From: Caballeronia novacaledonica | Lineage (GTDB): Bacteria > Pseudomonadota > Gammaproteobacteria > Burkholderiales > Burkholderiaceae | Direction of reading: 5' to 3' | Length of the DNA: 64,000 nucleotides | NCBI RefSeq assembly: GCF_900258035.1 | Contig: NZ_OGTP01000016.1 | Span: 62,001 to 126,000 of the forward strand | In this document: one piece after another, positions 10,599 through 19,409 of the stretch | Layout of the letters: each line of letters begins with the position of its first letter | Position numbering within the stretch: the first letter of the stretch is position 1 | Notes under the pieces: model-generated | The model's database searches: none | Seen by the model: the letters and a program-made list of their open reading frames with translations, nothing else | What the model was told of the DNA's origin: nothing | Position numbers and translations under genes: made by a program

Positions 10599-11144
10599 AT
10601 GAAATTCTGCTCCGTCTGCGGCCACGAGGTCGGTCTCGCCATTCCGCCCGGCGACAACCGCGAGCGCTTTGTCTGCAACAATTGCGGCACGGTTCACTAT
10701 CAAAATCCGCGCAACGTCGTGGGCACCGTGCCGGTGTGGGACGACAAGGTGCTGCTGTGCCGCCGCGCGATCGAGCCCCGCTACGGCTACTGGACGCTGC
10801 CCGCCGGCTTCATGGAAATGCAGGAGACGACGAGCGAAGGCGCCGCACGCGAGACGCTCGAGGAAGCGGGCGCGCGTGTCGAAATTCAGAGCCTCTTCAC
10901 GCTGCTCAACGTGCCGCACGTGCATCAGGTGCATCTCTTCTATCTCGCGCGGCTCCTCGATATCGAAGTCGATCCCGGCGAGGAAAGCCTGGAAGTGAAG
11001 CTCTTCGAGGAAAGCGAGATTCCGTGGGACGAGATCGCGTTCCCGACCGTCGGCCAGACGCTGCGCTTTTTCTTCGCCGATCGCGCCGCCGGCAATTTCA
11101 CGCTGCACACGGGCGACATTTTCCGCACGCTGCGCGACGGCTGA
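10599..11144 (+). CDS. Nudix hydrolase with N-terminal zinc ribbon
   Basis: 181 residues. The N-terminal zinc ribbon has two Cys-x2-Cys knuckles (MKFCSVCG and FVCNNCGTVHY). The Nudix domain follows with the box 'GFMEMQETTSEGAARETLEE' plus AGA, which binds Mg and the diphosphate. The layout matches a widespread proteobacterial group of ADP-ribose/NADH-type pyrophosphatases, but the substrate cannot be read from sequence. Start at ATG 10599, the only start that preserves the zinc ribbon without adding unrelated sequence. It lies 44 bp before aat on the same strand, probably co-transcribed. Confidence 0.88.
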   Translation: MKFCSVCGHEVGLAIPPGDNRERFVCNNCGTVHYQNPRNVVGTVPVWDDKVLLCRRAIEPRYGYWTLPAGFMEMQETTSEGAARETLEEAGARVEIQSLFTLLNVPHVHQVHLFYLARLLDIEVDPGEESLEVKLFEESEIPWDEIAFPTVGQTLRFFFADRAAGNFTLHTGDIFRTLRDG

Positions 11145-11188
11145 TCGCATCGCTGCCTCACACCACCGAACGCCGCCCACCCGAGAAC

Positions 11189-11920
11189 ATGGTTCCCTGG
11201 CTCGCCGACGACGATCCTTTCCCGCCCGTCGAGCGCGCGCTCGGCGCGGCGAGCGGCGCGCCGGGCCTGCTCGCCGCGAGCGCGGATCTTTTGCCGTCAC
11301 GGCTCATCGACGCTTACGGGCGCGGCATTTTCCCGTGGTACTCGGACGGCCAGCCCGTGCTGTGGTGGAGTCCCGATCCGCGCATGGTGCTTTTTCCCGC
11401 CGAGTTCAAGGTGTCGGATTCGCTGCGCAAGACGTTGAAGCGCGTCGTGCGCGATCCGGTCTGGGAAGTTCGCGTCGACGACGATTTTTCCGCCGTGATG
11501 CGCGCCTGCGCCGAGACGCCCCGCGACGGCCAGCGCGGCACCTGGATCACCTCGGACATCGTGGATGCGTACACCACGCTGCATCGCGCGGGCAGCGCGC
11601 ACAGCGTCGAAACGTGGCACGACGGCGTGCGCGTGGGCGGGCTGTATGGCGTGTCGTTCGGGCGCATGTTCTTCGGCGAATCGATGTTCGCGCACAAGAC
11701 CGATGCGTCGAAAATCGCGCTTGCGGCACTCGTCGGACACTTGCGCCGCAATCAAATTGAGATGATAGACTGCCAGCAGAACACGTCGCATCTGGCGTCG
11801 CTGGGCGGTCGCGAGATCGCGCGCCGCGCGTTCGTCGCGCATCTGCGGCGCGCCACGGCGGAACCGGCGATCGGCTGGCGCTTCGACAAATCCGTCCTGC
11901 TCGACGTGCTGGCACGCTGA
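11189..11920 (+). CDS. aat: leucyl/phenylalanyl-tRNA-protein transferase
   Basis: 243 residues. Family core: 'LIDAYGRGIFPWYSDGQPV', 'WWSPDPRMVLFP', 'VGGLYGVSFGRMFFGESMF' and 'IEMIDCQQNTSHLASLGG'. The enzyme moves Leu or Phe from tRNA onto proteins that begin with Arg or Lys, creating an N-degron read by ClpS-ClpAP. Its neighbour bpt does the matching job for acidic N-termini, so the two are probably expressed together. ATG 11189 is preceded by a weak ribosome site. Confidence 0.96.
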   Translation: MVPWLADDDPFPPVERALGAASGAPGLLAASADLLPSRLIDAYGRGIFPWYSDGQPVLWWSPDPRMVLFPAEFKVSDSLRKTLKRVVRDPVWEVRVDDDFSAVMRACAETPRDGQRGTWITSDIVDAYTTLHRAGSAHSVETWHDGVRVGGLYGVSFGRMFFGESMFAHKTDASKIALAALVGHLRRNQIEMIDCQQNTSHLASLGGREIARRAFVAHLRRATAEPAIGWRFDKSVLLDVLAR

Positions 11921-12036
11921 ACGCCTCGCGTGCGCGCCCCGAGCGACAAACGTAATGCAGCCGCCGTGCGCGCGCCCGGAAGAGGTTTCGCGCGCCGGTC
12001 GGCAACGACGAGACGACGTCTGCGAGAGCCGCCAAC

Positions 12037-12864
12037 GTGACACATCCGAACGAGCTGCCGCTGTCACCGCTTTCCGCGCTGCAATTCTATGCAACAGCGC
12101 CCTACCCTTGCAGTTATCTGGAAGGGCGCGTCGCGCGCTCGCAGGTCGCCACGCCGAGCCATCTGATCAACTCCGACGTCTACACCGAACTCGTCAAGGC
12201 CGGTTTCCGGCGTTCGGGCGTGTTCACCTATCGTCCGTATTGCGACGGCTGCCGCGCGTGCGTGCCGGTGCGCGTGCCGGTCGCGCGTTTCGTGCCGAAC
12301 CGGGCGCAGCGGCGCGTGTGGAAGCAGCACGGCAATCTGGTGGCGAGCGTCGCGCCGCTGCATTACGACGAAGAACATTACGCGCTCTACATGCGTTATC
12401 AGTCGGCGCGGCATGCGGGCGGCGGCATGGACCGCGACAGCCGCGACCAGTACGAGCAGTTCCTGCTGCAGAGCCGGATCAATTCGCGTCTCGTCGAGTT
12501 CCGCGAGCCCGCGCATCCGGGACATCCGGACGAGCCCGGCGAGCTGCGCATGATCAGCATGATCGACATCCTCGGCGACGGGTTGTCGTCGGTCTACACG
12601 TTCTTCGAGCCGGACATGCCGAAGACGAGCTACGGCACCTTCAACATCCTCTGGCAGATCGAGCAGGCGAAGAGCCTCGACCTGCCGCACGTCTACCTCG
12701 GCTACTGGATTCGCGAAAGCGAAAAAATGGCGTACAAGGCGAATTTCCGGCCGCTGGAAGGCCTGATCGACGGGCACTGGACGTTGCTCGATCCCGCGAA
12801 CACGCAGTCCGCCGGCACGCTGCCGATGCCGGGGCGCATCCAGGGACCGGCTCAGCCCAAGTAA
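12037..12864 (+). CDS. bpt: aspartate/glutamate leucyltransferase (Bpt / arginyltransferase family)
   Basis: 275 residues from a GTG start. The N-terminal domain has the family cysteines in 'YPCSYLEGRVARSQV' and 'RPYCDGCRACVPVRVP'. The C-terminal transferase domain includes 'MISMIDILGDGLSSVYTFF', 'SYGTFNILWQIEQAKS' and 'KMAYKANFRPLEGLIDG'. Bacterial members use Leu-tRNA to tag proteins starting with Asp or Glu. It follows aat by 116 bp. No better ATG is in frame, so GTG 12037 is accepted. Confidence 0.94.
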   Translation: MTHPNELPLSPLSALQFYATAPYPCSYLEGRVARSQVATPSHLINSDVYTELVKAGFRRSGVFTYRPYCDGCRACVPVRVPVARFVPNRAQRRVWKQHGNLVASVAPLHYDEEHYALYMRYQSARHAGGGMDRDSRDQYEQFLLQSRINSRLVEFREPAHPGHPDEPGELRMISMIDILGDGLSSVYTFFEPDMPKTSYGTFNILWQIEQAKSLDLPHVYLGYWIRESEKMAYKANFRPLEGLIDGHWTLLDPANTQSAGTLPMPGRIQGPAQPK

Positions 12865-12899
12865 TCGCCGAAGCAGCCCGACCGGCCCGCCGTCCAAAG

Positions 12900-12914
12900 C
12901 CGCTAAAATAGCGG
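12900..12914 (+). promoter_or_regulatory. palindromic -10 region upstream of pyrD
   Basis: CCGCTAAAATAGCGG is a near-perfect palindrome with TAAAAT at its centre, 40 bp before the pyrD start. The same sequence surrounds the -10 box of the second tRNA-Leu gene (30673-30687), which supports promoter function. No good -35 box is visible here. Confidence 0.4.
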
Positions 12915-12949
12915 TCTTAAAAAAATCCGCCGTCGCCGGCTTTCATTTC

Positions 12950-13972
12950 GTGTTCAGTTCCCTCTATCCGATCGCGCGTTCGCATCTTTTCAAGATGGAC
13001 GCGGAAGACGCTCATCACCTGACGCTGCGCATGCTGGGCGCCGCCGGCCGCACCGGACTCGCGGGCATGCTCGCCAAACACGGCCCGGATTCGCCCCGCA
13101 CCGTCATGGGCATCACGTTCCGCAATCCGGTCGGCCTCGCGGCGGGCCTCGACAAGGACGGCGCGTGCATCGACGGGCTCGCCGCGCTCGGCTTCGGCTT
13201 CATCGAAGTGGGCACCGTGACGCCACGCGCGCAGCCGGGCAATCCGCGTCCGCGCATCTTCCGGCTGCCCGACGCGAACGCGCTCATCAACCGGATGGGC
13301 TTCAACAACGGCGGCGTCGATCAGTTCGTCGCCAACGTGAAGGCGGCGCGCTATCGCGGCGTGCTGGGCCTGAACATCGGCAAGAACGCCGATACGCCGA
13401 TCGAACGCGCCGCCGACGACTATCTCTACTGCCTCGAGCGCGTCTATCCGTTCGCGAGCTACGTGACGATCAACATTTCGTCGCCGAACACGAAGAATCT
13501 GCGGCAATTGCAGGGCGCGGGCGAGCTCGATTCGCTGCTGGGCGCGCTGAAGGAAAAGCAGGCGCGTCTTTCGGACCTGCACGGCAAGCTCGTGCCGCTC
13601 GCGCTCAAGATCGCGCCCGATCTCGACGACGAGCAGATCAAGGCGATCGCGGGTACGCTGCTCGCTCACAAGATCGACGGCGTGATCGCCACGAACACGA
13701 CGCTCTCGCGCACCGCCGTCGCCGGCATGAAGCACGGCGACGAAGCCGGCGGCCTGTCGGGACATCCGGTGTTCGACGCATCGAACGAGGTGATCCGCAA
13801 GCTGCGCGCGGAAGTCGGGACCGACGTGCCGATCATCGGCGTGGGCGGGATCTTCTCGGGCGACGACGCGCGCGCGAAGCTCGCGGCGGGCGCATCGCTC
13901 GTGCAGCTCTATACGGGGCTGATTTATCGCGGGCCGGGGCTCGTCAGGGAATGTGTCGAAGCGCTCGCGTGA
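12950..13972 (+). CDS. pyrD: dihydroorotate dehydrogenase (quinone), class 2
   Basis: 340 residues from GTG 12950. The N-terminal ~40 residues form the membrane-associated helix pair found only in class 2 enzymes. The FMN barrel has 'NPVGLAAGLDKDGACIDGL', 'INRMGFNNGGVDQFVANV', 'TINISSPNTKNLRQLQ' (the Ser base region) and 'IIGVGGIFSGDDARAKLAAG'. It oxidises dihydroorotate to orotate and passes electrons to the quinone pool, the fourth step of pyrimidine synthesis. No other pyr gene is near, as usual in this group. Confidence 0.97.
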   Translation: MFSSLYPIARSHLFKMDAEDAHHLTLRMLGAAGRTGLAGMLAKHGPDSPRTVMGITFRNPVGLAAGLDKDGACIDGLAALGFGFIEVGTVTPRAQPGNPRPRIFRLPDANALINRMGFNNGGVDQFVANVKAARYRGVLGLNIGKNADTPIERAADDYLYCLERVYPFASYVTINISSPNTKNLRQLQGAGELDSLLGALKEKQARLSDLHGKLVPLALKIAPDLDDEQIKAIAGTLLAHKIDGVIATNTTLSRTAVAGMKHGDEAGGLSGHPVFDASNEVIRKLRAEVGTDVPIIGVGGIFSGDDARAKLAAGASLVQLYTGLIYRGPGLVRECVEALA

Positions 13973-14086
13973 CATCGGCGATTCTGCATATAGACATGAG
14001 CAAACGATCTTACGCGGCGATTGCAATTTCACTATGATCGCCGCACTTCAGAAAGACGCTGTGCCCATCAAGAGGAAAAACACACG

Positions 14087-14887
14087 ATGAAACTGTCCAC
14101 GCTCAAGAAGCTCGTCGCCGCCAGCCTGATCGGCGCGGCATTCACCGCCGTCACCACCGCCGCGCACGCCGAAGACCTGCTCGATCAGGTCAAGCAGCGC
14201 GGCACGCTGCGCGTCGGCCTGGAAGGCACCTTCCCGCCGTTCAACTCGAAGACGCCGAACGGCGAACTGGTCGGCTTCGACGTCGATATCGCCAAGGCCG
14301 TCGCCGCGAAGCTCGGCGTGAAGCCCGAGTTCGTCACGACCGAATGGAGCGGCATCATCGCGGGCTTGCAGGCAGGCAAGTTCGACGTGATCGTGAACCA
14401 GGTCGGCATCACCGACGCGCGCAAGCAAACGCTCGACTTTTCGCCCGCATACACGTACTCGAACGCGCAACTGATCCAGCGCAAGGACGACACGCGCGAA
14501 TTCAAGTCGCTCGACGAACTGAAAGGCAAGAAGCTCGGCGTCGCGCTCGGCACGAACTATATGGACATGGCGAAGGCCGTGCCGGGTATCGACGTGAAGA
14601 CGTATCCGGGCGCGCCGGAATATCTGCGCGATCTCGCGGCGGGCCGTCTCGACGCCGCGCTCAACGACCGTCTGATGCTCGCCTATCTGACGAAGAACTC
14701 GAATCTGCCGCTGCGTCCGGGCTCGAACGTCGGACCGGGCAATCCGTCGGGCATTCCGTTCAAGAAGGGCAATCCGAAGTTCGCGAAGGCAATCGGCGAC
14801 GCGATGACCCAGCTCGAAGCGGACGGCACGTTCACGAAGATTTCGGACAAGTGGTTCGGCATCGACGTGACGAAGCCCGCGAAGTAA
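14087..14887 (+). CDS. polar amino-acid ABC transporter substrate-binding protein
   Basis: 266 residues. Signal peptide MKLSTLKKLVAASLIGAAFT... ending in AHA, then a family 3 solute-binding domain: 'RGTLRVGLEGTFPPFNSKTP', 'GFDVDIAKAVAAKLGVKPEF', 'VIVNQVGITDARKQTLDFSP'. It most resembles cystine-type binding proteins (FliY/TcyJ), but ligand assignment is inference. AGAGGA stands 11 bp before the ATG. The permease follows after a hairpin that probably lowers downstream expression. No ATPase gene is adjacent. Confidence 0.88.
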   Translation: MKLSTLKKLVAASLIGAAFTAVTTAAHAEDLLDQVKQRGTLRVGLEGTFPPFNSKTPNGELVGFDVDIAKAVAAKLGVKPEFVTTEWSGIIAGLQAGKFDVIVNQVGITDARKQTLDFSPAYTYSNAQLIQRKDDTREFKSLDELKGKKLGVALGTNYMDMAKAVPGIDVKTYPGAPEYLRDLAAGRLDAALNDRLMLAYLTKNSNLPLRPGSNVGPGNPSGIPFKKGNPKFAKAIGDAMTQLEADGTFTKISDKWFGIDVTKPAK

Positions 14888-14909
14888 GCCGCGGGTTCCG
14901 GCGTCGCGA

Positions 14910-14946
14910 GGGCGGCATCGTCACGGTGCCGCCCTTCTCTTTTTTG
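14910..14946 (+). terminator. terminator/attenuator between binding protein and permease
   Basis: Stem GGGCGGCA / TGCCGCCC with a 9-nt loop, followed by TTCTCTTTTTT. It lies in the 118-bp gap before the permease and probably lets the binding protein be made in excess. Confidence 0.75.
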
Positions 14947-15005
14947 TCACCGGTTTAATATGTGCCGATTCGTTTCGGCACCGTTTCGGTCAACGCGTCT
15001 CACAC

Positions 15006-15665
15006 ATGTCCACGACATCCCTGCTCGTTCAATCGGCGCCCGTGCTGGCGCAAGGCGCGCTGCTGACGATCAAGTTCGCGCTCTACTCGATGTTCTTCGG
15101 CCTCATCGCGGCCGTCGTGCTCGCGTTGATGGGCATCAGCCAGAGCCGCGCGCTCGTCGCGATCGGGCGCTTCTACGTGAGCGTGATGCGCGGCACGCCG
15201 CTGCTCGTGCAGATTTTCGTTATCTACTACGGCCTGCCGAGCCTCGGCATCTCGCTCGAACCGACGCCCGCGGGCGTGATCGCGCTGTCGGCGAACGTGG
15301 CGGCGTATCTTTCGGAAAGCATGCGCGGCGCGATTCTCGGCATTCACGCCGGACAGTGGCTCGCGGCCTACAGCCTCGGGCTGTCGCGCACGCAGACGCT
15401 GCGCTATGTGATCGGGCCGCAGGCGCTGCGCATCGCGGTGCCGAGCTTGTCGAACAGTCTCATCAGCCTCATCAAGGACACGTCGCTCGTGTCGGTCATC
15501 ACCGTGACGGAACTGCTGCGAAGCGCGCAGGAAGTGATCGCGGCAACGTATCAGCCGTTGCCGCTCTATCTCGCGGCGGCGTTCGTCTACTGGATTCTGT
15601 GCAGCGTGCTCGAATTCGTGCAGCGGATTTTCGAGCGGCGTCTCGCGCTGCCGGGACGCCACTGA
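15006..15665 (+). CDS. polar amino-acid ABC transporter permease
   Basis: 219 residues. The His/Glu/Gln-type permease family has three to five membrane helices, visible here as hydrophobic runs near residues 14-45, 60-80 and 185-205. Conserved blocks: 'FYVSVMRGTPLLVQIFVIYY', 'ANVAAYLSESMRGAILGI', 'AYSLGLSRTQTLRYVIGPQA' (the EAA loop that contacts the ATPase) and 'SNSLISLIKDTSLVSVIT'. Similar to E. coli TcyL/YecS. Downstream is a gene on the other strand, so the ATPase needed to power it must come from elsewhere. Confidence 0.9.
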   Translation: MSTTSLLVQSAPVLAQGALLTIKFALYSMFFGLIAAVVLALMGISQSRALVAIGRFYVSVMRGTPLLVQIFVIYYGLPSLGISLEPTPAGVIALSANVAAYLSESMRGAILGIHAGQWLAAYSLGLSRTQTLRYVIGPQALRIAVPSLSNSLISLIKDTSLVSVITVTELLRSAQEVIAATYQPLPLYLAAAFVYWILCSVLEFVQRIFERRLALPGRH

Positions 15666-15668
15666 GCG

Positions 15669-16673
15669 TCAATCCGTTTCGAACGGAAAGCGCAGCTTCA
15701 GATCGCGCCGCGCGGCGTCGATGATCGCGATCATGCGCATCGACATCGCGTGCGGCATCAGCGGGCTTTCCGTCTTGCCCGCGCGCAGCAGCTCGCAAAA
15801 ATGCGCGGTTTCGTAGTTGAGGCCGCCGCCCGTGAAAGGCTCGTCGAGTTCGACCTTGCGTCCGTCCGTGTAGGCGATCGTCGCGCGTGCCGGATTCCAC
15901 CAGTTCTCGTGGATCGTCACCGTGCCGAGCGTGCCGCCGATGAGCGCATCGCCACGTCCTTGCAGATCGAGTCCGCAGAACAATTGCGCGATGCCGCGTT
16001 CATGGCGCACGTTCAGGCTCGCGAACACGTCGACGCCGGTCGCGCCAAGGCGGCCGATGGTCTGCACGTCGAGCGCTTCGCCGAGCCAGTCGACCGCGAG
16101 AAACGCCTCGTAGATGCCGATGTCGAGCAGCGCGCCGCCGCCCGCTTCGAGCGAGAACGACGGATGATCGAGCGGCACGTTCGCCATCGAGCAGCCTGCG
16201 CGCACGAGCCCGATCTCGCCGATGGGATCGCGCTCCAGATGCTCGCGCAGACGGCGATACAACGGATAAAACGGCGGCTTCATCGCTTCCATGAAGAGCA
16301 GCTTCGCCGCGCGCGCCGCGTCGATCATGCGCTGCAACGCGCGCGCGTTCACGGCGGCGGGCTTTTCGCACAGCACGGGTTTGCCCGCCGCGAAAGCGCG
16401 CAGCGCGTACTCCGGATGACTGTCCTGCAAGGTTGCGATGTAAAGCGCGTCGACGTGTTCGAGCATCGCGTCGAAATCGTCGAATGCGCGCGCGCCGAAG
16501 GTCTCGGCGAGTGCGCGCGCCGGTTCCGCGCGACGCGACCAGACGGCCGCGAGCCGCGCGCCTTCGACATGCGTGAGACTATCGGCGAACCGCCGCGCGA
16601 TGCGTCCCGCGCCGACGATGCCCCAGCGTATCGTTGCTGTGTCGATGTTCGTATCGGTCAATCCTGCCTCCAT
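15669..16673 (-). CDS. Gfo/Idh/MocA-family oxidoreductase
   Basis: 334 residues from ATG 16673. The N-terminal Rossmann domain has 'IRWGIVGAGRIARRFADSL' and the family's 'AGKPVLCEKPAAVNARAL' (Lys in EKP is catalytic). The C-terminal domain has 'GGGALLDIGIYEAFLAVDW'. It resembles the trans-1,2-dihydrobenzene-1,2-diol/xylose dehydrogenase branch, but the substrate is unknown. Its stop lies 3 bp from the convergent permease stop. It may be governed by the GntR/FCD regulator encoded just upstream on the same strand, though a terminator lies between them. Confidence 0.85.
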   Translation of the reverse strand: MEAGLTDTNIDTATIRWGIVGAGRIARRFADSLTHVEGARLAAVWSRRAEPARALAETFGARAFDDFDAMLEHVDALYIATLQDSHPEYALRAFAAGKPVLCEKPAAVNARALQRMIDAARAAKLLFMEAMKPPFYPLYRRLREHLERDPIGEIGLVRAGCSMANVPLDHPSFSLEAGGGALLDIGIYEAFLAVDWLGEALDVQTIGRLGATGVDVFASLNVRHERGIAQLFCGLDLQGRGDALIGGTLGTVTIHENWWNPARATIAYTDGRKVELDEPFTGGGLNYETAHFCELLRAGKTESPLMPHAMSMRMIAIIDAARRDLKLRFPFETD

Positions 16674-16745
16674 GCGCAATGTTCGTGGTGCGATGCATTG
16701 TGCCTGATTGCATCGCATGACGACTTCGCACGGCACGCGCAGACG

Positions 16746-16772
16746 GCAAAAAGCCGGGACTTGTCCCGGCTC
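16746..16772 (-). terminator. rho-independent terminator of the GntR-family gene
   Basis: On the minus strand GCCGGGAC-AA-GTCCCGGC is followed by TTTTTG, about 50 bp past the regulator's stop codon. Confidence 0.8.
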
Positions 16773-16821
16773 CGTATTTGCTTGAGCTTCCCGAGCATCG
16801 ACTAACGCGTGACAGAAGGCG

Positions 16822-17574
16822 TCACACCCCCGCGGACGCGTTCACGTTCGGCGCGGCCGGCTGGCTGTTCACGCGCTCCAGCGAGAACGCGCGGCCCACT
16901 TCTTCCGCGGCCAGATCGACGAGCGCGCGCGTCGCGGATTCGGCGGCGGCGGGATCTTTCGCCTCGATCGCCTCGACGACGCTCTTCTGCGCCGCGAGCG
17001 TCGCCTCGCGCACGGATTCGATGCCGTCGACGATCGGATTGACCGTCACCAGCGCGCCGCGCACGATCGCCGTCATCTGACGAAAGAACTGGTTGCCGCT
17101 CGCCGCCACGATACGCGTGTGCAGCACTTCGTCGGCCGCCTGATATTCCGGCTCGCCGACCTGCAAACGCGAGAGCGTATCGAACGCGTCGCGGATTCCG
17201 GCGATTTCGTCCGGCGTCGCCCGCGCGGCGGCAAGCGCTGCCGCGCGCGGCTCGATGAGCATGCGGAATTCGATTACATCGCGCAAAAATGTCTGATCCG
17301 GCTTGGCGCGAAAACGCCAGCTCACCACGTCTTCGTCGATGAGACGCCAGTCGCTCATCGGACGAATACGCGTGCCGGTTTTCGGCCGCACGTCCAGCAT
17401 GTGCCGCGCGAGCAGCATCGAGAGCGCCTCGCGCATGACGGTGCGGCTCACGTCGAACTCCTTCGAGAGGATGTCCTGCGGTGGCAGTATCGCGCCATAT
17501 TTTTGCTCGACGATGCCGGAGACCAGTCCGTCCATGACTTTCGCCACCAGCGATCGCTCTTTGTTGTCATCCAT
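16822..17574 (-). CDS. GntR-family (FCD/FadR subfamily) transcriptional regulator
   Basis: 250 residues from ATG 17574 (MDDNKERSLVAKVMDG). The N-terminal winged helix has 'LPPQDILSKEFDVSRTVMRE' and 'VRPKTGTRIRPMSDW'. The C-terminal FCD ligand domain has 'FLRDVIEFRMLIEPRAAALA' and 'LHTRIVAASGNQFFRQM', with the His residues that hold a metal. The segment 'DWRLIDEDVVSWRF' is shared with sugar-acid regulators such as DgoR, suggesting a sugar acid ligand (inference). Its own targets are not evident nearby. Confidence 0.88.
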   Translation of the reverse strand: MDDNKERSLVAKVMDGLVSGIVEQKYGAILPPQDILSKEFDVSRTVMREALSMLLARHMLDVRPKTGTRIRPMSDWRLIDEDVVSWRFRAKPDQTFLRDVIEFRMLIEPRAAALAAARATPDEIAGIRDAFDTLSRLQVGEPEYQAADEVLHTRIVAASGNQFFRQMTAIVRGALVTVNPIVDGIESVREATLAAQKSVVEAIEAKDPAAAESATRALVDLAAEEVGRAFSLERVNSQPAAPNVNASAGV

Positions 17575-18056
17575 CTCGCTTCTCCCCTTCTCGCCTGTTC
17601 CGTAGCCGTATGTATGAGCGCATCGCTTTCGCTTTCTCCAGGCTGCGAAAGGCACGACGGGTTCCCGACAGGTCCATTCGTCGTGCTAGATACGTTGCGT
17701 CTTCGTTGCGTCGATTGCCAGTTGGGAAACTCCTGACAGGGTAATCCCTCTGACCTCTATATCGATATTTCGTTTTGCTTTATTGCCGCTTCGGGTGCAT
17801 CCGCTGCGCTCGCGCCGCGCGCGCGCAGGCATTCATCAGGGAAACTGAAGAATGGCGGCGTCGCAGCGCGGCGAGTGCTATTTTTTCGGCCCTTCGTGTC
17901 CTCGGACCGATCATGCACTCATTTGAGCAAGCATCTCGTAGGCGTTCTGTGCGAACGCGAACGGAAGGCCGCTGGCATGGGGCTTTTGTATGATCGGAGG
18001 GTTTGGGCGAAAGCGCCGTGGCGCGGCGCAAGCGCGGGGATTTGTCAGCCGTATGC
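17575..18056. other. 482-bp intergenic region without a supported gene
   Basis: Lies between the GntR-family gene and the glycosyltransferase, both on the minus strand. Short open frames here have low-complexity Arg-rich translations and no start signals. Includes an AT-richer stretch (17740-17790) likely to carry the GntR gene's promoter; I cannot place boxes confidently. Confidence 0.6.
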
Positions 18057-19208
18057 TTAAATCGCGCCATCTGTCGCCCGGGGGCTTTGCGCATCGATCG
18101 CGACCTGCCGGCGCTTCATCGATTCACGCTCCGCGAGCGTCTGCTGATAGACCGCCATGTAATCGCTGCATACTCTTTCGACCGCCAGTTGCTGCAGATT
18201 TTGTTGCGCGCGCGCCGCGAGCTGGCCGCGCGCCTGCCGGTCGATCAGCAGCCAGCGCAGCTTCGCCGCGGCCTGTTCGATATCTCCCGCTGGCACGAGC
18301 ACGCCCGCTGCGCCGTCGTCGAGCATTTCGGGAATGCCGCCGACGCGCGTCGCGACGATCGCGCAGCCCGCTTCGCGCGCCTCGGCGATCACGAGCGGCG
18401 CCGGGTCCTGGTGCGATAAGAGCGCGAAGACATCCGCGCTCGCGAAATAGGGCCGCGCATCGGCGACGAAGCCGGTGAAGTGAGCGGCGTCCGCGACGCC
18501 GAGCTCTTGCGCGAGCGCTTCGAGCGACGCGCGATCGGGGCCATCGCCGACGAGATACAGATGCGGCTCCGACATGAACTCGCGCTCGCTCGCGGACTGT
18601 TCGCGCACGCGCGCGAACGCCTGCAACAGATCCGCGATGCCTTTCCTGCGATACAGCCCCGCCACGCAGACGATGTTCGGATGCCTCAGGCGCACCGGCT
18701 TCGCGGCGGGCCGGCAGACGAGCCGCGGCGCGGCGACAGCGCCGTTGAGCACCACCGACATGCGCGCGGGATCGATGCCGCGCGCCTCCAGATCCGTCGC
18801 GATTGCCCGGCTCACGGCCACCATGCGATCGCCCGCGCGCACGAGCGATGCGCTTTTCTGCAATTCGTGATGCACCGTCGTCACGAGCGCGAAGCGGCGC
18901 CGCATGCTGCCGAAACGCGAAATGAGCGCGCCGGTCATCATGTGCGCGTGCACGATGTCGGGATCGAAACGATCGATGAGACGATTGAAGCCCGCGATCA
19001 TCGACGGCACGCGCCACGGCTGCCGCGATTGCTGCAGCGGAATATGCGTGATGCCGTGACGGCGCAGGAGCGATTCGAACCCGCCGCCCGACGACGCGAC
19101 CACGACATCCTGACCCATGCCGGCCTGCATGCAGGCGAGATCGACCATCATGTTGACGGTGCCGTTGCCGATCGTCTGCGCGTGGTTGGCGAGGTGGACT
19201 ATTCGCAT
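18057..19208 (-). CDS. family 4 glycosyltransferase
   Basis: 383 residues from ATG 19208 (MRIVHLANHAQTIGNG). GT-B fold: the acceptor domain has 'VNMMVDLACMQAGMGQDVVV' and 'FDPDIVHAHMMTGALISRF'. The donor domain has 'VCVAGLYRRKGIADLLQAF', 'LYLVGDGPDRASLEALA' and the EX7E-type 'PAPLVIAEAREAGCAIVAT'. It is a retaining cytosolic sugar transferase likely acting on a lipid- or polysaccharide-linked acceptor; donor and acceptor unknown. No surface-polysaccharide cluster surrounds it, so it may be a stand-alone lipopolysaccharide or capsule modifier. The 60 codons open upstream of ATG 19208 are Arg-rich and unconserved in style. Confidence 0.88.
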   Translation of the reverse strand: MRIVHLANHAQTIGNGTVNMMVDLACMQAGMGQDVVVASSGGGFESLLRRHGITHIPLQQSRQPWRVPSMIAGFNRLIDRFDPDIVHAHMMTGALISRFGSMRRRFALVTTVHHELQKSASLVRAGDRMVAVSRAIATDLEARGIDPARMSVVLNGAVAAPRLVCRPAAKPVRLRHPNIVCVAGLYRRKGIADLLQAFARVREQSASEREFMSEPHLYLVGDGPDRASLEALAQELGVADAAHFTGFVADARPYFASADVFALLSHQDPAPLVIAEAREAGCAIVATRVGGIPEMLDDGAAGVLVPAGDIEQAAAKLRWLLIDRQARGQLAARAQQNLQQLAVERVCSDYMAVYQQTLAERESMKRRQVAIDAQSPRATDGAI

Positions 19209-19409
19209 GAGATAGGCTGTTTTGTGCGCTCGCCGGCGCTTTTGGCGCTTGTCGGCGGCGTCGATCTTATTGTTTCGAGGACGTGCTTCGTTGTTGTTGC
19301 GGTGTTCTTTCCTCGATGCCCGGACGGTCCACGCCTGTGATGACTGATGCGTTGGCTTCTGTCGCTGCGCGCGCGGGTTGCGGCGCACGCAGCGCGTCTC
19401 TGGTGGCGC

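Noticed and set aside
17780..18094. 104-codon minus-strand frame between the GntR-family and glycosyltransferase genes
   Set aside because: Arg-rich, overlaps the glycosyltransferase end, no start signal.
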